From Cladopsammia gracilis (lineage: Eukaryota; Cnidaria; Anthozoa; Scleractinia; Dendrophylliidae), in the NCBI GenBank assembly GCA_022457155.1, contig JAJGOT010000682.1:250501-314500 (forward strand): a stretch of DNA of 64,000 nt, written 5' to 3'. The notes beneath the pieces are model-generated. The model ran no database searches, was not told where the DNA came from, and was given only the letters and a program-made list of their open reading frames with translations. This document shows, piece by piece, positions 52,481 to 63,950 of this stretch. A program made the translations under genes and the position numbers. Position 1 is the stretch's first letter, and every line of letters starts with the position of its first letter.

Positions 52481-52948
52481 AGTAAGTTGTGCAACACAAC
52501 ACTCAATGTTTGCGATTTATCATGTCAGTAGAACAGGTTTTCCAATCTGTGCTTTTTCGTTTATTAAATAAGTACTACCGTCCATAATTTGTACAATCTT
52601 GAAAAGGTCTTGAATTTTAGCAGTCATCTTGAAAAGTCCATAATTTGGTTAAGGTCCTTGAAAAGTACTTGATTTCTTTATTAGGTCTTGAAATGTCCTT
52701 GAAATTTAAGACTGTGTACGCCCTATCATTTTTGTGACAAATTAAATGATTTTGCTACGAAAAAATCGGCCACCAGCGACTTTTAAAGTGAGTGATAGAC
52801 TTGTTTATCACAATTAAATACCGCAGCGGAAATTCCACGCCACGCCCGGCAAGTATAAGCGAACAGTTGTCATATTAGTAGGCATTCCCTTTGCGATCAG
52901 CGAGCGATCAACGTATTAGAATTAGTGCAAATCTGTAATTTTTTTTTT

Positions 52949-54007
52949 ATGATGGGTTTCGATTTTAAAAAATGGTGCAGTGAAAATGGACTGAAGCAGA
53001 GCACGGTGGAGTCCTTAGAGAAAAACGACCTGGACAGCGAGGATGCCTTAAAGTTAGTTCAAGCGGACGATGTAGCAACGCTAGACTTAACCCTCGGGCA
53101 GAGGAAACTGTTCATGCAGGCTTTAAAACTGCTGAGTGGTACGGACCCAGACCAAAAACCTGAGGAAAAACATTCTAGCGAGAGCACCCCCGTTACTACC
53201 AAGTCACTAGCCAATGATGGAGGCCTGGAAGACCTGCTGAAAAAGATCGGGGGAATCTCCATGGATGATCCGCTTGTGACGCTCGGAGCTACAGGACAGC
53301 CATTTTCCACGCCCCTCGAGAGGGTTGACAACAACCCACAGGTGTTCTTGGGAACTCAACACCAACCGCAGTCCAAGAAAGAAGGTGAGACAAAACCTTT
53401 GCTTATTCCTGACTTTATAAGTACCGCGACGTACAATGGCTCCGTTGAGGACGAGCATGAAATTGGTGGGTCTGCTGATGCACGAATTGTCCTACGTGCT
53501 CCCAGAAGCAAGCCAAAATTAGAAAACATTTCACTGTCCATGTGGGTTGCCGCAAATGCGAGAATTATGCACAAGCTGTCAAACACAGGAAAACTTTCGG
53601 GCCCGTCCCAAATTGCCGATTATCTTTCATACACTGTGAAAGTAGCAGAATTGCTCGAGTCCCACACTCTTGCCTCTGTTGTCGTCTATGACAACGAGTA
53701 TCATAAACTTCAGCACCAGTACGGATTTCGCTGGGGCAGCGATTCACAGCATCTTCATACGCGGTTTCTTGTTAAACGTCGCGCATTGACTCAATTTAAA
53801 CAAACTCTGGCTAGGCCTTCTGCCGACTCACGCTCCAATTTCGGCCGCCAACCACAATTTGTCACGCCAATCTGCCGCCAATTTAACTCTTTGTCAGGCT
53901 GTCATTGGCCTCAATGCCGCTTTCAACACGTCTGCCTCGTGGCTAATTGTTCTCAGCCCCACCCTCAACACGAACACCCTCCCACGATGTCCAATCAACG
54001 CACATGA
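52949..54007 (+). CDS. DIRS-like gag with N-terminal SAM-like domain
   Basis: ATG 52949 (MMGFDFKKWCSENGLK); the frame is open slightly upstream but only with a GTG. Residues about 3-65 follow a SAM pattern (FKKWCSENGLKQSTVESLEK, DDVATLDLTLGQRKLFMQAL). The middle is Ser/Thr/Pro-rich, followed by a helical block (LSMWVAANARIMHKL). A Cys/His-rich end (CRQFNSLSGCHWPQCRFQHV..C..C) is a likely nucleic-acid-binding finger. It ends at TGA 54005-54007 with the polymerase frame continuing in the same register. Confidence 0.7.
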   Translation: MMGFDFKKWCSENGLKQSTVESLEKNDLDSEDALKLVQADDVATLDLTLGQRKLFMQALKLLSGTDPDQKPEEKHSSESTPVTTKSLANDGGLEDLLKKIGGISMDDPLVTLGATGQPFSTPLERVDNNPQVFLGTQHQPQSKKEGETKPLLIPDFISTATYNGSVEDEHEIGGSADARIVLRAPRSKPKLENISLSMWVAANARIMHKLSNTGKLSGPSQIADYLSYTVKVAELLESHTLASVVVYDNEYHKLQHQYGFRWGSDSQHLHTRFLVKRRALTQFKQTLARPSADSRSNFGRQPQFVTPICRQFNSLSGCHWPQCRFQHVCLVANCSQPHPQHEHPPTMSNQRT

Positions 54008-55669
54008 CTCAGATCCAGCCCATATTTACATCCATCTCCGTTAAACAATAACATTGACGCCTGGACAGAAAATTTGACTAATGATATTGACCGTGACTAT
54101 CTGCTACAAGGACTTACAGAAGGCTTTCGCATTATATCGCGTGACTCTGAACTACGACACGCAGAAGCGACGAATTACAAATCGGCAACGGAACACGATG
54201 TACGCGACACAGTTGAAAAGACAATACGCGAAGAAATACAACAGGGAAACTACATAGTTACAACTGAAAAACCTATTATAGTAAGCGCGTTGGGAGCGAT
54301 ACCGAAACCGGACAGTGACAAAGTCCGTCTTATCCACGATTGCAGCCGACCGCAACACAGTAATGTTAATTCATACACTGACACACAACACCACTATTCA
54401 TACGTGACGGTGGACAAAGCAGTTTCACTTATCAAGAGTAACGCATATCTGGCAAAAATTGACCTTAAAAGTGCTTATCGCCATGTGCCCATTCATCTGT
54501 CCAACTACCCCGCGACAGGACTAGCGTGGCAATTTCGTGGTGATAACACTCTCACATATCTGTACGACTGTAAGCTTCCATTTGGGGCCGCAAAAAGCCC
54601 GGAAATATTTCATAGGTTAACTCAAGCGATCACGCGAATGATGGAAAGGCGGGGATTTACGGTTTTGGCTTATCTTGACGACTTCCTTATCATAGCCGAC
54701 ACTAAGGTTGAGTGTCAACAAGCATACGAAGAACTGATTAAACTCTTAGGTGAACTCGGATTTCAGATTAACTGGGACAAGGCTGTCGGGCCTTGTCAGC
54801 GATTAACTTTTCTAGGCATTGAAATTGATACTGTGCGCAGGCAACTCACGTTGCCCGAACGCAAACTCTGCGAACTGCGATTATTACTTAGCGAAACAAC
54901 TGCGAAGCGATCTATCACAAAACGGGACTTGCAGTCTCTCGTTGGCAAGCTCAATTTTGCCGCACGTGTTGTGTTTGGCGGAAGGACCTTCTTACGGCGT
55001 ATGATTGACACGGTTAACCACATGCAGCGCCCACATCATCATATCCGGATAAACGCTCCCCTGAGAGCAGATTTGGAATGGTGGAAAGATTTTCTAGGCG
55101 TTTTTAATGGCAAAACTTTTTTCGTAGACTCGGAGCCGGTTCCCACCGAAGAATTCTCTACCGACGCCTGTCCGATTGGCGGAGGAAGATTCTTTCAAGG
55201 TGATTGGTTCTACGTTAACTGGGCCACTAACTATCCTAGTCTGGCGAACGTGCACATCAATTTGCAGGAAACGTTCACAGTTCTTATAGCCCTCGAGCGC
55301 TGGAAAGATCAACTACGCGATAAGTGGATCATTGTGCGCACGGATAACACCACAACACTAAGCGCGATAAATAAGGGCACTTCTAGTAACCAACTTGCGA
55401 TGCAATGGCTGCGAAAACTTTTTTGGCTCTCAGCGACCTACAACTTTCGTGTCACTTCTCGATATATTCCTACAGCGGCTAACACGTTGGCCGACCCTAT
55501 TTCGCGTCTCCATGATCCTGCGCATTGTGCACTCCTTGTAGAGAAACTCATTTCCCGCCCCTTGAACAAACGGCCTTGTGTCACGCCACATCTGTCACGT
55601 AACGCCTTTCACGTATTACCTTTCCAGGTGCAATCCATGCTCAGGAACAGCAACTTGATGCCGAGCTGA
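54008..55669 (+). CDS. DIRS-like reverse transcriptase and RNase H
   Basis: Open from the codon after the gag TGA, in the same frame, and with no ATG near its start, so stop readthrough is the simplest expression route. RT motifs are AIPKPDSDKVRLIHDCSRP, AYLAKIDLKSAYRHVPI, LPFGAAKSPEIFHRL and LAYLDDFLII (catalytic DD). RNase H-like residues follow (STDACPIGGGRFFQGDWFYV, IVRTDNTTTLSAIN, AANTLADPISR). Similar to DIRS/Ngaro-type polymerases. No internal stops. Confidence 0.85.
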   Translation, partial: LRSSPYLHPSPLNNNIDAWTENLTNDIDRDYLLQGLTEGFRIISRDSELRHAEATNYKSATEHDVRDTVEKTIREEIQQGNYIVTTEKPIIVSALGAIPKPDSDKVRLIHDCSRPQHSNVNSYTDTQHHYSYVTVDKAVSLIKSNAYLAKIDLKSAYRHVPIHLSNYPATGLAWQFRGDNTLTYLYDCKLPFGAAKSPEIFHRLTQAITRMMERRGFTVLAYLDDFLIIADTKVECQQAYEELIKLLGELGFQINWDKAVGPCQRLTFLGIEIDTVRRQLTLPERKLCELRLLLSETTAKRSITKRDLQSLVGKLNFAARVVFGGRTFLRRMIDTVNHMQRPHHHIRINAPLRADLEWWKDFLGVFNGKTFFVDSEPVPTEEFSTDACPIGGGRFFQGDWFYVNWATNYPSLANVHINLQETFTVLIALERWKDQLRDKWIIVRTDNTTTLSAINKGTSSNQLAMQWLRKLFWLSATYNFRVTSRYIPTAANTLADPISRLHDPAHCALLVEKLISRPLNKRPCVTPHLSRNAFHVLPFQVQSMLRNSNLMPS

Positions 55670-56403
55670 AGAAATACCGCGAACAGGCTTTTGCGCAGTC
55701 CACAGCAGCTACTTACAAATCACAACTACGTGCTTATTTTCGTTTTTGCCTATACTTCGGTTACAGACCAGTGCCATGCTCTTCTCATAATTTGCTACGC
55801 TATGTGGTCTTCCTAGCACGGACTCTCGCCGCATCTAGCATCGCATGTTATTTGAATGTCGTGCGCATCCTACACCTACAATGCGGATTTCCCAACCCCC
55901 TGCAAGACCCGCTGTTTAAATTTCAGAAAGAACTCCTCATGCGTGGCATCAAGCGCCTGCATAGCAATGTGGTTCGACAAAAGCTCCCTATTACACCAGA
56001 CATTTTACATCGCCTCCACGGCCAGCTGGACCTCACTGACTCGCTCGATGCAACATTTTGGGCTACGTGCGTCATCGCCTTCTTCTCTTTCTTTCGGAAG
56101 TCTAATCTCCTTATCGCGTCCGCGAACTCATTTGACCCCCTAAAACACTTGCGCATGTGTGATATTCGCGTTTATAACTGGGGCCTGATGCTCGTAGTGC
56201 GTTGGTCAAAAACAATCCAGTATCGTAATCGCACCCTGTTGGTGCCTGTTCCAAAGATAGATCACTCCAAACTCTGCCCCCATAGAGCAATCGTCCACGC
56301 CTTTAAATTGTTAGCTGCACATGACTCTGGTAAGCTGCAAAATGGCCCTGCCTTTGTGTACACCTCCGGGGACCAGGTGAAGCCGGCTCGCCAGTCGGCT
56401 TGA
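55625..56403 (+). pseudogene. DIRS-like tyrosine recombinase, truncated
   Basis: Opens inside the RT frame in another register (QLDAELKKYREQAFAQST, TYKSQLRAYFRFCLYFG), overlapping by about 45 bases. The core-binding domain is followed by the first catalytic Arg region (CVIAFFSFFRKSNLL) and LVVRWSKTIQYRNR. The frame stops at 56403 after FVYTSGDQ, before the His-x-x-Arg and Tyr motifs. It cannot be active. Confidence 0.8.
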
Positions 56404-56512
56404 GTGTTTAAAGTACGAGTAAGGTATATTACAGAGTAGCTCGGTAGCTCGGCAGCTCGGCAGCTCGCCAGTTGGCTTCAGTGTTTAAAGAACGAGTAAG
56501 GTATATTGCATG
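56393..56512. repeat. short tandem duplication with GCTCGG repeats
   Basis: GTTTAAAGTACGAGTAAGGT and its near copy GTTTAAAGAACGAGTAAGGT lie about 77 bp apart, with AGCTCGGC repeats between. Confidence 0.6.
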
Positions 56513-56793
56513 AGCATGAAACTGGAAACAAAAGAAATATATCGCACCTAACATCAAAGCGCTTATGATCGTGTAAGCTAGCTGCATTTTCGGAAATTGT
56601 TCGTGCCGTGAATGATGAATATTCAATAAGAAAACAATAGAGTGCATATATGAATACTAAATCGACCCACAAAATGTGAGTAAACACTTGAACCGCGCTG
56701 AAGTTGTCATGTGTTTTGCAAAAAAAAATTGCGAAAAAAATTTTTCCCAAAAAAATGGATGCAAATTTTTTCATGTATAATTATTAATAAGTA

Positions 56794-56919
56794 ATCATAC
56801 AGTTTTCTCATTCAATTTGGGATTAATTTGTACTTGCCGAAGTTGCTCATGCAATTTGAGCTTTTTGAAAACCTCACTCGTACAAATTAATCCCAAATAA
56901 TGAACTCGAACTGTATGAT
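56794..56919. mobile_element. hairpin MITE
   Basis: ATCATACAGTT .. TTTGGGATTAATTTGTAC and its inverse bound a 126-bp element with arms of about 40 bp. Confidence 0.75.
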
Positions 56920-57610
56920 AACCTATACTAATTTATTATTTTTAAAGAGCACTCTCCAAAATTGCCCAAATGCACTTTACATTCAAAATTCAAAAAGTCT
57001 AAAACCTATTTATATATATAAATATAAATAAACATGAGACTAGAAATGTCATATCTTCAAGCAGGATTATGATATGAACAACTCTATATTAATATCTTCA
57101 CGTGTCAAGATATGATTTTTTCAAAAAATGAAGGGCTGGGGGCATGCATAAATTGCCTCATATCAACTTTTTGGCCATTTCATTTTTGTCAATTAGACTT
57201 GCCTCAAGTTTTCCATGGACATTTAAATTAATTGCAAGACGTAAGTCTAAATTTTTATTTGTTTTGATTTCCAGGAATAACATATACCCAAAAACATTTT
57301 AGAGCAATGTTTTGCAATAAATTTGTAGGTCATATTGCCAAGCACGAAGAAAATCTGAGTGATAAAAAAAATCGGCCCCCAAATTTGTCATACTTAGGCA
57401 GTTATATACACCCAGCCCTTCAATATATTCCTTTCCAACTTTTCCATAAATCCTCTATTAAGCCCCCCTGGGAGCTACATGTTATTGCAAGGGGGTTAAA
57501 AATTAACCCAGTCTTGAGGCATAAAGCCACTGAGATCCACTCCATGGATCAGATGCTAGGCCATCGTAAGGTTGCTATCAAACAATGTTTCCCAGTACCC
57601 ATTTCTACAC

Positions 57611-57770
57611 TAGCCTGCATAAGCCGGCGCCTTAAAATAAATACGGGCGCAAGAAATAACGGGGATGCGCGAGGGGGATGCGCGAGGGAGATGCGAGGAG
57701 AGGAGCTACTTTCCTCCCTGCGTCTCCATCGCGCTCCCCGTATTATTTTAATGCACCTGCTATGCAGGCT
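57611..57770. mobile_element. 160-bp MITE with 10-bp target-site duplication
   Basis: Ends TAGCCTGCATA and TATGCAGGCT, directly flanked by perfect ATTTCTACAC on both sides (57601-57610, 57771-57780). The second arm pair is AAAATAAATACGGG / CCGTATTATTTT, with GATGCGCGAGG repeats in the middle. A 9-10-bp duplication suggests a Mutator-type source. Confidence 0.82.
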
Positions 57771-59208
57771 ATTTCTACACATGGGTGGAGACTGGGTGAA
57801 ACTGATATGAAGGAAATATTTTGCCTCTGGGACTTAGTAGAAGGGGGGTTAAGAGAGGATTTACAGTAACTTCATCATGTGAAATGTGCTGCAAAATCGA
57901 TGTTTTGTCAAAAGCCATTCACTCACATTTGCGTCCAATGCTGTCATTTTAGATGGGTCTTCTCTTTTTTTTGCAAACTGCATAACATCTATAGTGCAAG
58001 CTCAAATATCATGACATCTCCATGGTGCCCCAGACAAATTTTCTGCACATCGATTTCGAACCATAACATAACAAATGGCTGCCCGCAGTAGCAACAATAT
58101 TTTTAGTATTAGTGGGTTCCAGTAATCAGGCGTACAGAAAAGTTGAACCCAACCTCTTTAGACTTATCACTTTTTTTTTCGCTGTTCTTATCTTCAGCTG
58201 CTGTTAACTTTCTACTGGGCTCTCTTTCAGTTCAAGAATTTTCGAGAAAGCACTATCCAAATGGGAAATTCTTACCAAGGGATGAGGACAGAACTTTTCC
58301 CCCAAGCTTTTTGCTCAAACTTCTGAGCATTGCTGTTCAACCACTCTGATTTGTGTGTCATTGGTAAGATTCCTTTCTCCAACAGACCTTTAATTTAAGT
58401 GGTGCCTTTTTCGTGTAAATGCTCGGTAGACGATGGCTCGGGCTATGGCCAGACAAGGAAGGCTTGGGGTGATCGTCCCTCAGACCCTCAATTAAACTAA
58501 TTAAACTCCATGGCAAATGGGACACACAAAAAGTTCGTTATTGTATTTAAGTATTAAGTAGTTTATTACATGATTGCTTGAAATTGAAATCAACATCCCA
58601 TAATTTATTACATGTACTTATTAAAAATACAGTATCTTTTCAGAACAGCCTACAACAGTCTAAAACGGTTTTAAGGTCTTGAATCTAAATAAGGCAAAGT
58701 ATTGTATGAGTCACCCTGAAGTAACATATACTAAGCAATTGTCAAAGACAGCACAATAATCATTGCTAAATAATTACAATTTAAAGTTCTTATTACTTTT
58801 TAACCTCTTTGAAATTGTTGCTCATTATGTTGAGAAAACAAGAAACAGTAACGAACAAACTGTTTTTCAGGTGGAAAAAGATTGTACAGATATGTGGTGT
58901 CTGCATTTAGTTTACATTTTTCCCAGTACAGGGTAGACCATTAGAAATCAAGGCAGAACAAAGCTGGAAGATACTCGCATATTTTATTAATTAAACCTGT
59001 AGTGCCTAAATACCTAACTGAAAACCTTGGAGAGATCTTTGGCTAAATTGTTTACCCCTCCCCACCCGATGATTCTTATGGTCCACCCCTAAGCATTTGA
59101 TATATATCTGTTATCAAAGACTACGACTGTTACTTCGCATCACTGTTGATCTGATTTAGCAATCATCAGTGACTTCTAAACCTTACTGATAGCCTGATGA
59201 ACATGAAC

Positions 59209-59344
59209 CAAAACAAAAAACTACAGGAAAGCCCGGGGGGGGAAACACAAGGCCGGCGCCTTATCACTTTTTGAATGGCTAATTACAGATGACATTGATG
59301 GTAAAAAAGGTAGTCATTTTTCCATTAATTTTAATCCCAGCACG
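59209..59344. repeat. direct repeat, copy 1 (copy 2 at 59523-59655)
   Basis: Both copies contain GAAACACAAGGC or AAAACACAAGGC, GCCTTATCAC, ACATTGATGG and end TAATCCCAGCACG. They are about 85% alike by eye. Confidence 0.65.
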
Positions 59345-59688
59345 TTAGTCCCTCTATGAATTAGAGCCAATCAAAGGTGCCCATTCTGTAAATAAGTTAT
59401 TCGCGAATCAGACATGTTAAAAACCCAATATGTCTTAGAGATTTCTAGTTAAACTTACGTTTGGGTAAAAGGGAAGGAGCTTCTTTTCTTCTTTAACCTT
59501 CTTTTAATTAACGAACATAAATCAAAACAAGAAACTACAGAAAAGCCCAGAAAACACAAGGCTAGTGCCTTATCACCTTTTGAACGGCTATTACAGATCA
59601 CATTGATGGCAAAAACGGTCGTCACTTTTCTGTAAATTGTAATCCCAGCACGATAGTCCTTGTCAGAAGGACAAATGCAGCTACACTT

Positions 59689-59925
59689 TTGCCGATTATT
59701 CAAAGAAACATGCAGCTAGGCTCTTTGGTTCATAATGATGAATGGACTGCTTACAGGCAAATGCAAAGGGCCTTGGGTTTCAATCACCAAACAGTGAATC
59801 ACTCGCTCAACTTCGTAGACCCAGTCACCAGTGTCCATACCCAACACGCTGAAAGTAACTGGTCTGTTGCAAAGGATAAATTCAAGAAGATGAAGGGTAA
59901 CACAAATCCCAACTTTCTACAATAA
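59689..59925 (+). pseudogene. Merlin/ISXO2-like transposase fragment
   Basis: Contains SLVHNDEWTAYRQMQRALGF, TVNHSLNFVDP and HTQHAESNWSVAKDKFKKMK. This is the distal part of the DDE domain of IS1016/ISXO2-type (Merlin) transposases, where D-E-W-x-A-Y and H-T-Q-x-x-E are hallmarks. No start, first Asp or ends found. Confidence 0.7.
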
Positions 59926-59940
59926 TACCTTAAAGAATTC

Positions 59941-62066
59941 ATGTGGAGACAATGGCATGGTGAGCCTCACCCCAATGGCTGTTTTGGTCGGCTAATGCAG
60001 GACATTCTTGACGAATTGAGAAACTATTATCAAAACCTTTATCGAAACCAACATCCAACTGAAAGTGAGGCAAGTTGTAAGGATTTTATAGCCAACATGC
60101 CCATGCCGATATTAACTGACGACGATAAATCACTTTGTGAGGGAGAATTGTCTTGTGCAGAATGCCTCGCCTCCTTACAAAAAATGCCTAATGGTAAGTC
60201 ACCTGGAAACGATGGTCTGACACCAGATTTTTACAAAACATTTTGGAACCTTGTGGGCCAGCAATTAACAGAATCCTTAAACCATTCATACAATCACGGG
60301 AATTATCAAATACACAAAAACAAGCTATGATTAGGTTAATTGAGAAAAAAGGCAAGGACAGGTGTTACATTAAAAATTGGAGACTGATCTCACTATTAAA
60401 TGTTGATGTTAAAATAGCCTCAAAAGCACTTGCCCTGCATTTACAAAAAGTACTGCCAAATATCATAAATGACGATCAATATCGATGCTGTCCGCACTAT
60501 TGAGGACATTATGGAATACACGAAAGTTAAACAATTACCTGGTTTAATGATCCCCTTAGAGTTTGAAAAGGCGTTTGATTCCCTAAGTTGAAAGTTTCTG
60601 ATTGACACCTTAATTTCTTTCAATTTTGGTGAGTCCTTCATCAAATGGGTCAAAGTATTATACTGTAATATTTCAAGCTGTATCCTTAATAACAGTTTTT
60701 CGACTCAATTATTTTAAGTTCAGCGGTGTTAGACAAGGTGACCCGTTGTCACCTTACCTCTTCATCATCGCGTTGGAAGTGGTGTTAATCAAAATCCAAA
60801 CAGATAGTAACATAAAAGGTATTCAAATTGGCAATAAAGAAACGAAATTAACTGCGTTTGCGGACGACTTAACCACTTTTCTTAATAACACAGTCTCATT
60901 CAAACATCTTTCAAACACACTCCACCAATTTCGTATTTGCTCTGGTCTAAAACTGAACAAAGAAAAGACTGAAGCCTACTGGCTTGGTATCAGCCACAAA
61001 ATCAATCAGCCCCTAAACATTGAGAAAGTTAACGAGCCAATTAAAATCCTTGGCATTTATTTCACTTACGATTGGCACATAAAGCAGGAGTTAAATTTTG
61101 ACGCAATCCTGAAATCAATTTAAAAACTTTAAACTTTTGGCAGTGGAGAAATCTCACCTTGTTTAGAAAAATCCAAATTATCAAAACTTTTGCAATACCG
61201 AAGTTGATGTATCGCGCATCTCTTCTTCATTTGAATAAAGACCTCATTAAGCAAATTAACGCTATTATTTATAATTTCGTTTGGAAAGGTAAAGGCAAGA
61301 TCAAACGTCTATCCTTGGTCTCTGATTATAAGGATGGAGGATTATGAATGCCTCATATCGAATCATTGATAAACACGCAACGGATTCTTTGTCTTAAAAA
61401 AATATGCAGAGGACTATTACAGCCCTTGGAAAATTATTCTTTCAAACTATCTGAGGGACTACGGTGGTAATTTCCTTTTACGCTGCAATGTCAACCCTGC
61501 GGACCACCCAAGTGATCTCCCGAGATATTATCTGGAATGTTTCACACTATGGTCCAAATATATTGACAAGGAAATTTCCACACGCGAAAATGTCCACGAG
61601 CAAATTCTATGGAACAACCAATTTCTGCGCATTGAAAACAAAACTACATTTAATAGAAAATTAATTGACAAAGGTTTTGTTCATGCCCGTGATATTCTGT
61701 TACCCAACGGCAAGCTAAAGCCGTGGAATTTTTTAAAGAAAGAGGGCTTAATTTAAACAAATTCATATTATTAGGAATATCAACTTCATTCCCAAACTCG
61801 TGGAAAAACATTTTTAACGCAAGCGTAGCTAACCCTCGAGACCAACAAAACTCCCGACCTAACAAGTCTGGATCATATTTTGAAAATAAATAACGAATCT
61901 GTCAAGGTCAAAGAGCTATCCACAAAGAAACTGTATTGGGGAATTATTGAGCAAAAAAAATATTTGTACAAGGGAAAATGCCAGGAAAAAATTTGTGCAA
62001 AGAAAAAGGCAAAAAAAGTTCATGCAGAAGGAAAAGCCTTATTGCGGTCTTTACTTAAAAAATAAA
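59941..62066 (+). pseudogene. decayed L1/Tx1-like non-LTR reverse transcriptase
   Basis: Consecutive frames give NGKSPGNDGLTPDFYKTFW, then KNWRLISLLNVDVKIASKAL. Next are FSGVRQGDPLSPYLF and LTAFADDLTTFL (RT catalytic ADD), and MFRKIQIIKTFAIPKLMYR with WKGKGKIKRL. At least five frameshifts or stops separate them. No endonuclease part lies upstream, so it is 5' truncated as well. Confidence 0.75.
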
Positions 62067-62159
62067 ATTCTGCCAAAGTGCCTATTTAAAATAGCACTTT
62101 TGGTGTTTCAAAAATTCAAAATATTCTTGGGGCCCTACCCCTGTTCCTTGAGGTCCAGT

Positions 62160-62290
62160 AATATGGGCAACAAAATAGTGCAACTTGTCGCACAACATTG
62201 TTGCATTGCAAGTTTACAGGCGTTGTTGCGCGTATTACCACTTGCATGAGCAACTTGTCGTGCAACAAAATTGTCGCAAGTTGCGGAAAC
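62160..62290. repeat. GCAACTTGTCGCGCAAC-type inverted repeat
   Basis: GCAACTTGTCGCACAACATT recurs inverted and direct nearby (GCAACTTGTCGTGCAACAAA, TTGTCGCAAGTTGC). It lies shortly before the HARBI1-like gene and could be its element's terminal region. Confidence 0.4.
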
Positions 62291-62487
62291 CTGCGTGTAT
62301 GATTGGTCAGTAATCTCATACCCAGATCTCGCTCAAGAGTTATGTAAACAAAGATGGCGGCTGCTTCCCTCCTTTGTCGGAAGTGAGCGTTTGCCATTCT
62401 CTGTTTGGGCCTTTTGTTGGAAGAGCAGAAAAGGCCTCGAAAACAGAATAGAAATAATATATATTAGAGAGGGGAATTGATCACCAA

Positions 62488-63950
62488 TTGATAAAGGAAC
62501 TGGAAGTTGGAGACATCGTGGCATACCAAGCATTTTTCAGAATTACGAAGCAGCAATTTTCCATTCTGTTGGATAAAGTATCACTCACCCCTGATACAAA
62601 AGAAAGACCAGTCACCGCCAATTCAGCCGGATTAACGCCTAGCTGTAATGCTACGGTTTTTAGCAACAGGCGAAACTTTTCACTCCCTAGAATCTCGCGT
62701 CAGACAATTTCGCCAATCGTGTCCAAGACAAGCCGTGCCATATACAAGGTCCTTTCACCAGAGTATTTGAAGGTGCCAAACATGGAAAGGGAGTGGGAGA
62801 CAGTAGCCAACAAGTTCGAGTCAATATGGAATTTTCCAAATGGCAACGGGACTATAGACGTGAAATGTGTCATCATACAGCAGCCATCAAACTCGGGTTC
62901 CCACAATTACGATTACAAGGGGAACAACAGCATTATTCTTCTAGCTGTATTTGGGCCCAACTACCAGTGCCTTTCGGCGAGTGTGGGAACAAATGGTCGT
63001 TCACCAGACTGTGCCATATGGCAAAATTGTGACCTGAACAAGGCACCAAGTTCACGTGACAACAAGCCAAAACCCTTGCCTGACAGGGCAATGCCAGTAC
63101 CACATACACTGACAGGAGATGATGCCCCTGCCTTGACAAGATTTTTGATGAAGCCTTTCCCTTTGACAGGATTGTCACGATCCCGACGTATTTTCAATTA
63201 CAGGTTGTGGTGCATGCGGAGAATTTCAGAAAATTGTTTTGGTATTGTGGCGAACAGATGGAGGGTATTTCGTGCTCCAATTCTCATTCCTCCCAACACA
63301 GTTGTCAACTTAATTTTGGTAGCACTGGTGCAGCATAATTTTCTAAGGTAGGGCTTTTAAATCATGACTAGGAAAAATGTGAATGCTATACAGTATTTAT
63401 ATTAGTGGCACAACAGGGAAGTCAAAACATCTGAACGTTATATGTTAGCATTGCATGCATGTATGTGAAAACGACCTGAGCTTTTCTGATGCAAACAGCG
63501 GGATTTCAAAGAATTGAAAATTAGCACTTGATGGTAAATCCTTGCCATGCTGACATCAACTTTTGAGTCTTTCCAAGCTTCATCTTCTGGTTGTATCAAT
63601 CCATACAGACCATTTTCTAATTTCTTAAAAACAATAAGCTTATTTACCTTGGAAAAAGTATACAAACAGAGAATAGAAGGTATACTCACTTTTCTATTGA
63701 TTATACATATAATAAATATGCTCTGAAATTTTCTCTTCAGGGTAAATGGACTAACAGATCAGGAAGATGAGAATGGTAATGTGATCCTGCACCTTGGAGG
63801 TGCAATGATAATGAGTTGTTATCATGGTTTGATTATCATCTACAATGCAGTAACAATTATTCAACTAAAGCAAGGGCAATTAGGGAAGAATACATGGATT
63901 ATTTCATGGAGTGAGCAGTACCTTGGCAGTGGAGAAAGTGGAGAGAACAC
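62488..63950 (+). pseudogene. HARBI1-like (PIF/Harbinger) transposase, second family
   Basis: An open frame 62488-63350 has an HTH-type N-terminal region, then FESIWNFPNGNGTIDVKCV (first Asp) and IIQQPSNSGSHNYDYKGNNS. GTNGRSPDCAIW (second Asp), GDDAPALTRFLMKPFP (third acidic) and the terminal NCFGIVANRWRVFRAPI helix follow. A possible donor is at about 63350. The next exon near 63740 (VNGLTDQEDENGNV) then shifts frame (STKARAIREEYMDYFME) and meets TGA before AVPWQWRK. No ATG supports the upstream border. It is much better preserved than the RT before it, but not intact. Confidence 0.75.

Larger units (their letters stand above)
52949..56403 (+). mobile_element. DIRS-like (tyrosine-recombinase) retrotransposon, 3' truncated
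   Basis: Gag, then RT/RNase H, then tyrosine recombinase in the order of DIRS-group retroelements. The recombinase is cut before its H-x-x-R..Y catalytic end and no terminal inverted repeats or circle-junction sequence are visible. Downstream sequence (from about 56393) is a short unrelated tandem duplication. Confidence 0.8.
56513..59688. other. AT-rich, non-coding, scattered MITEs and repeats
   Basis: Apart from the two MITEs and the direct repeat listed, I see no supported gene. ORFs at 57307-57810 and elsewhere lack family features. Confidence 0.45.

Noticed and set aside
57307..57810. 167-codon ORF
   Set aside because: It runs across a MITE with its target duplication and has no domain-like content.
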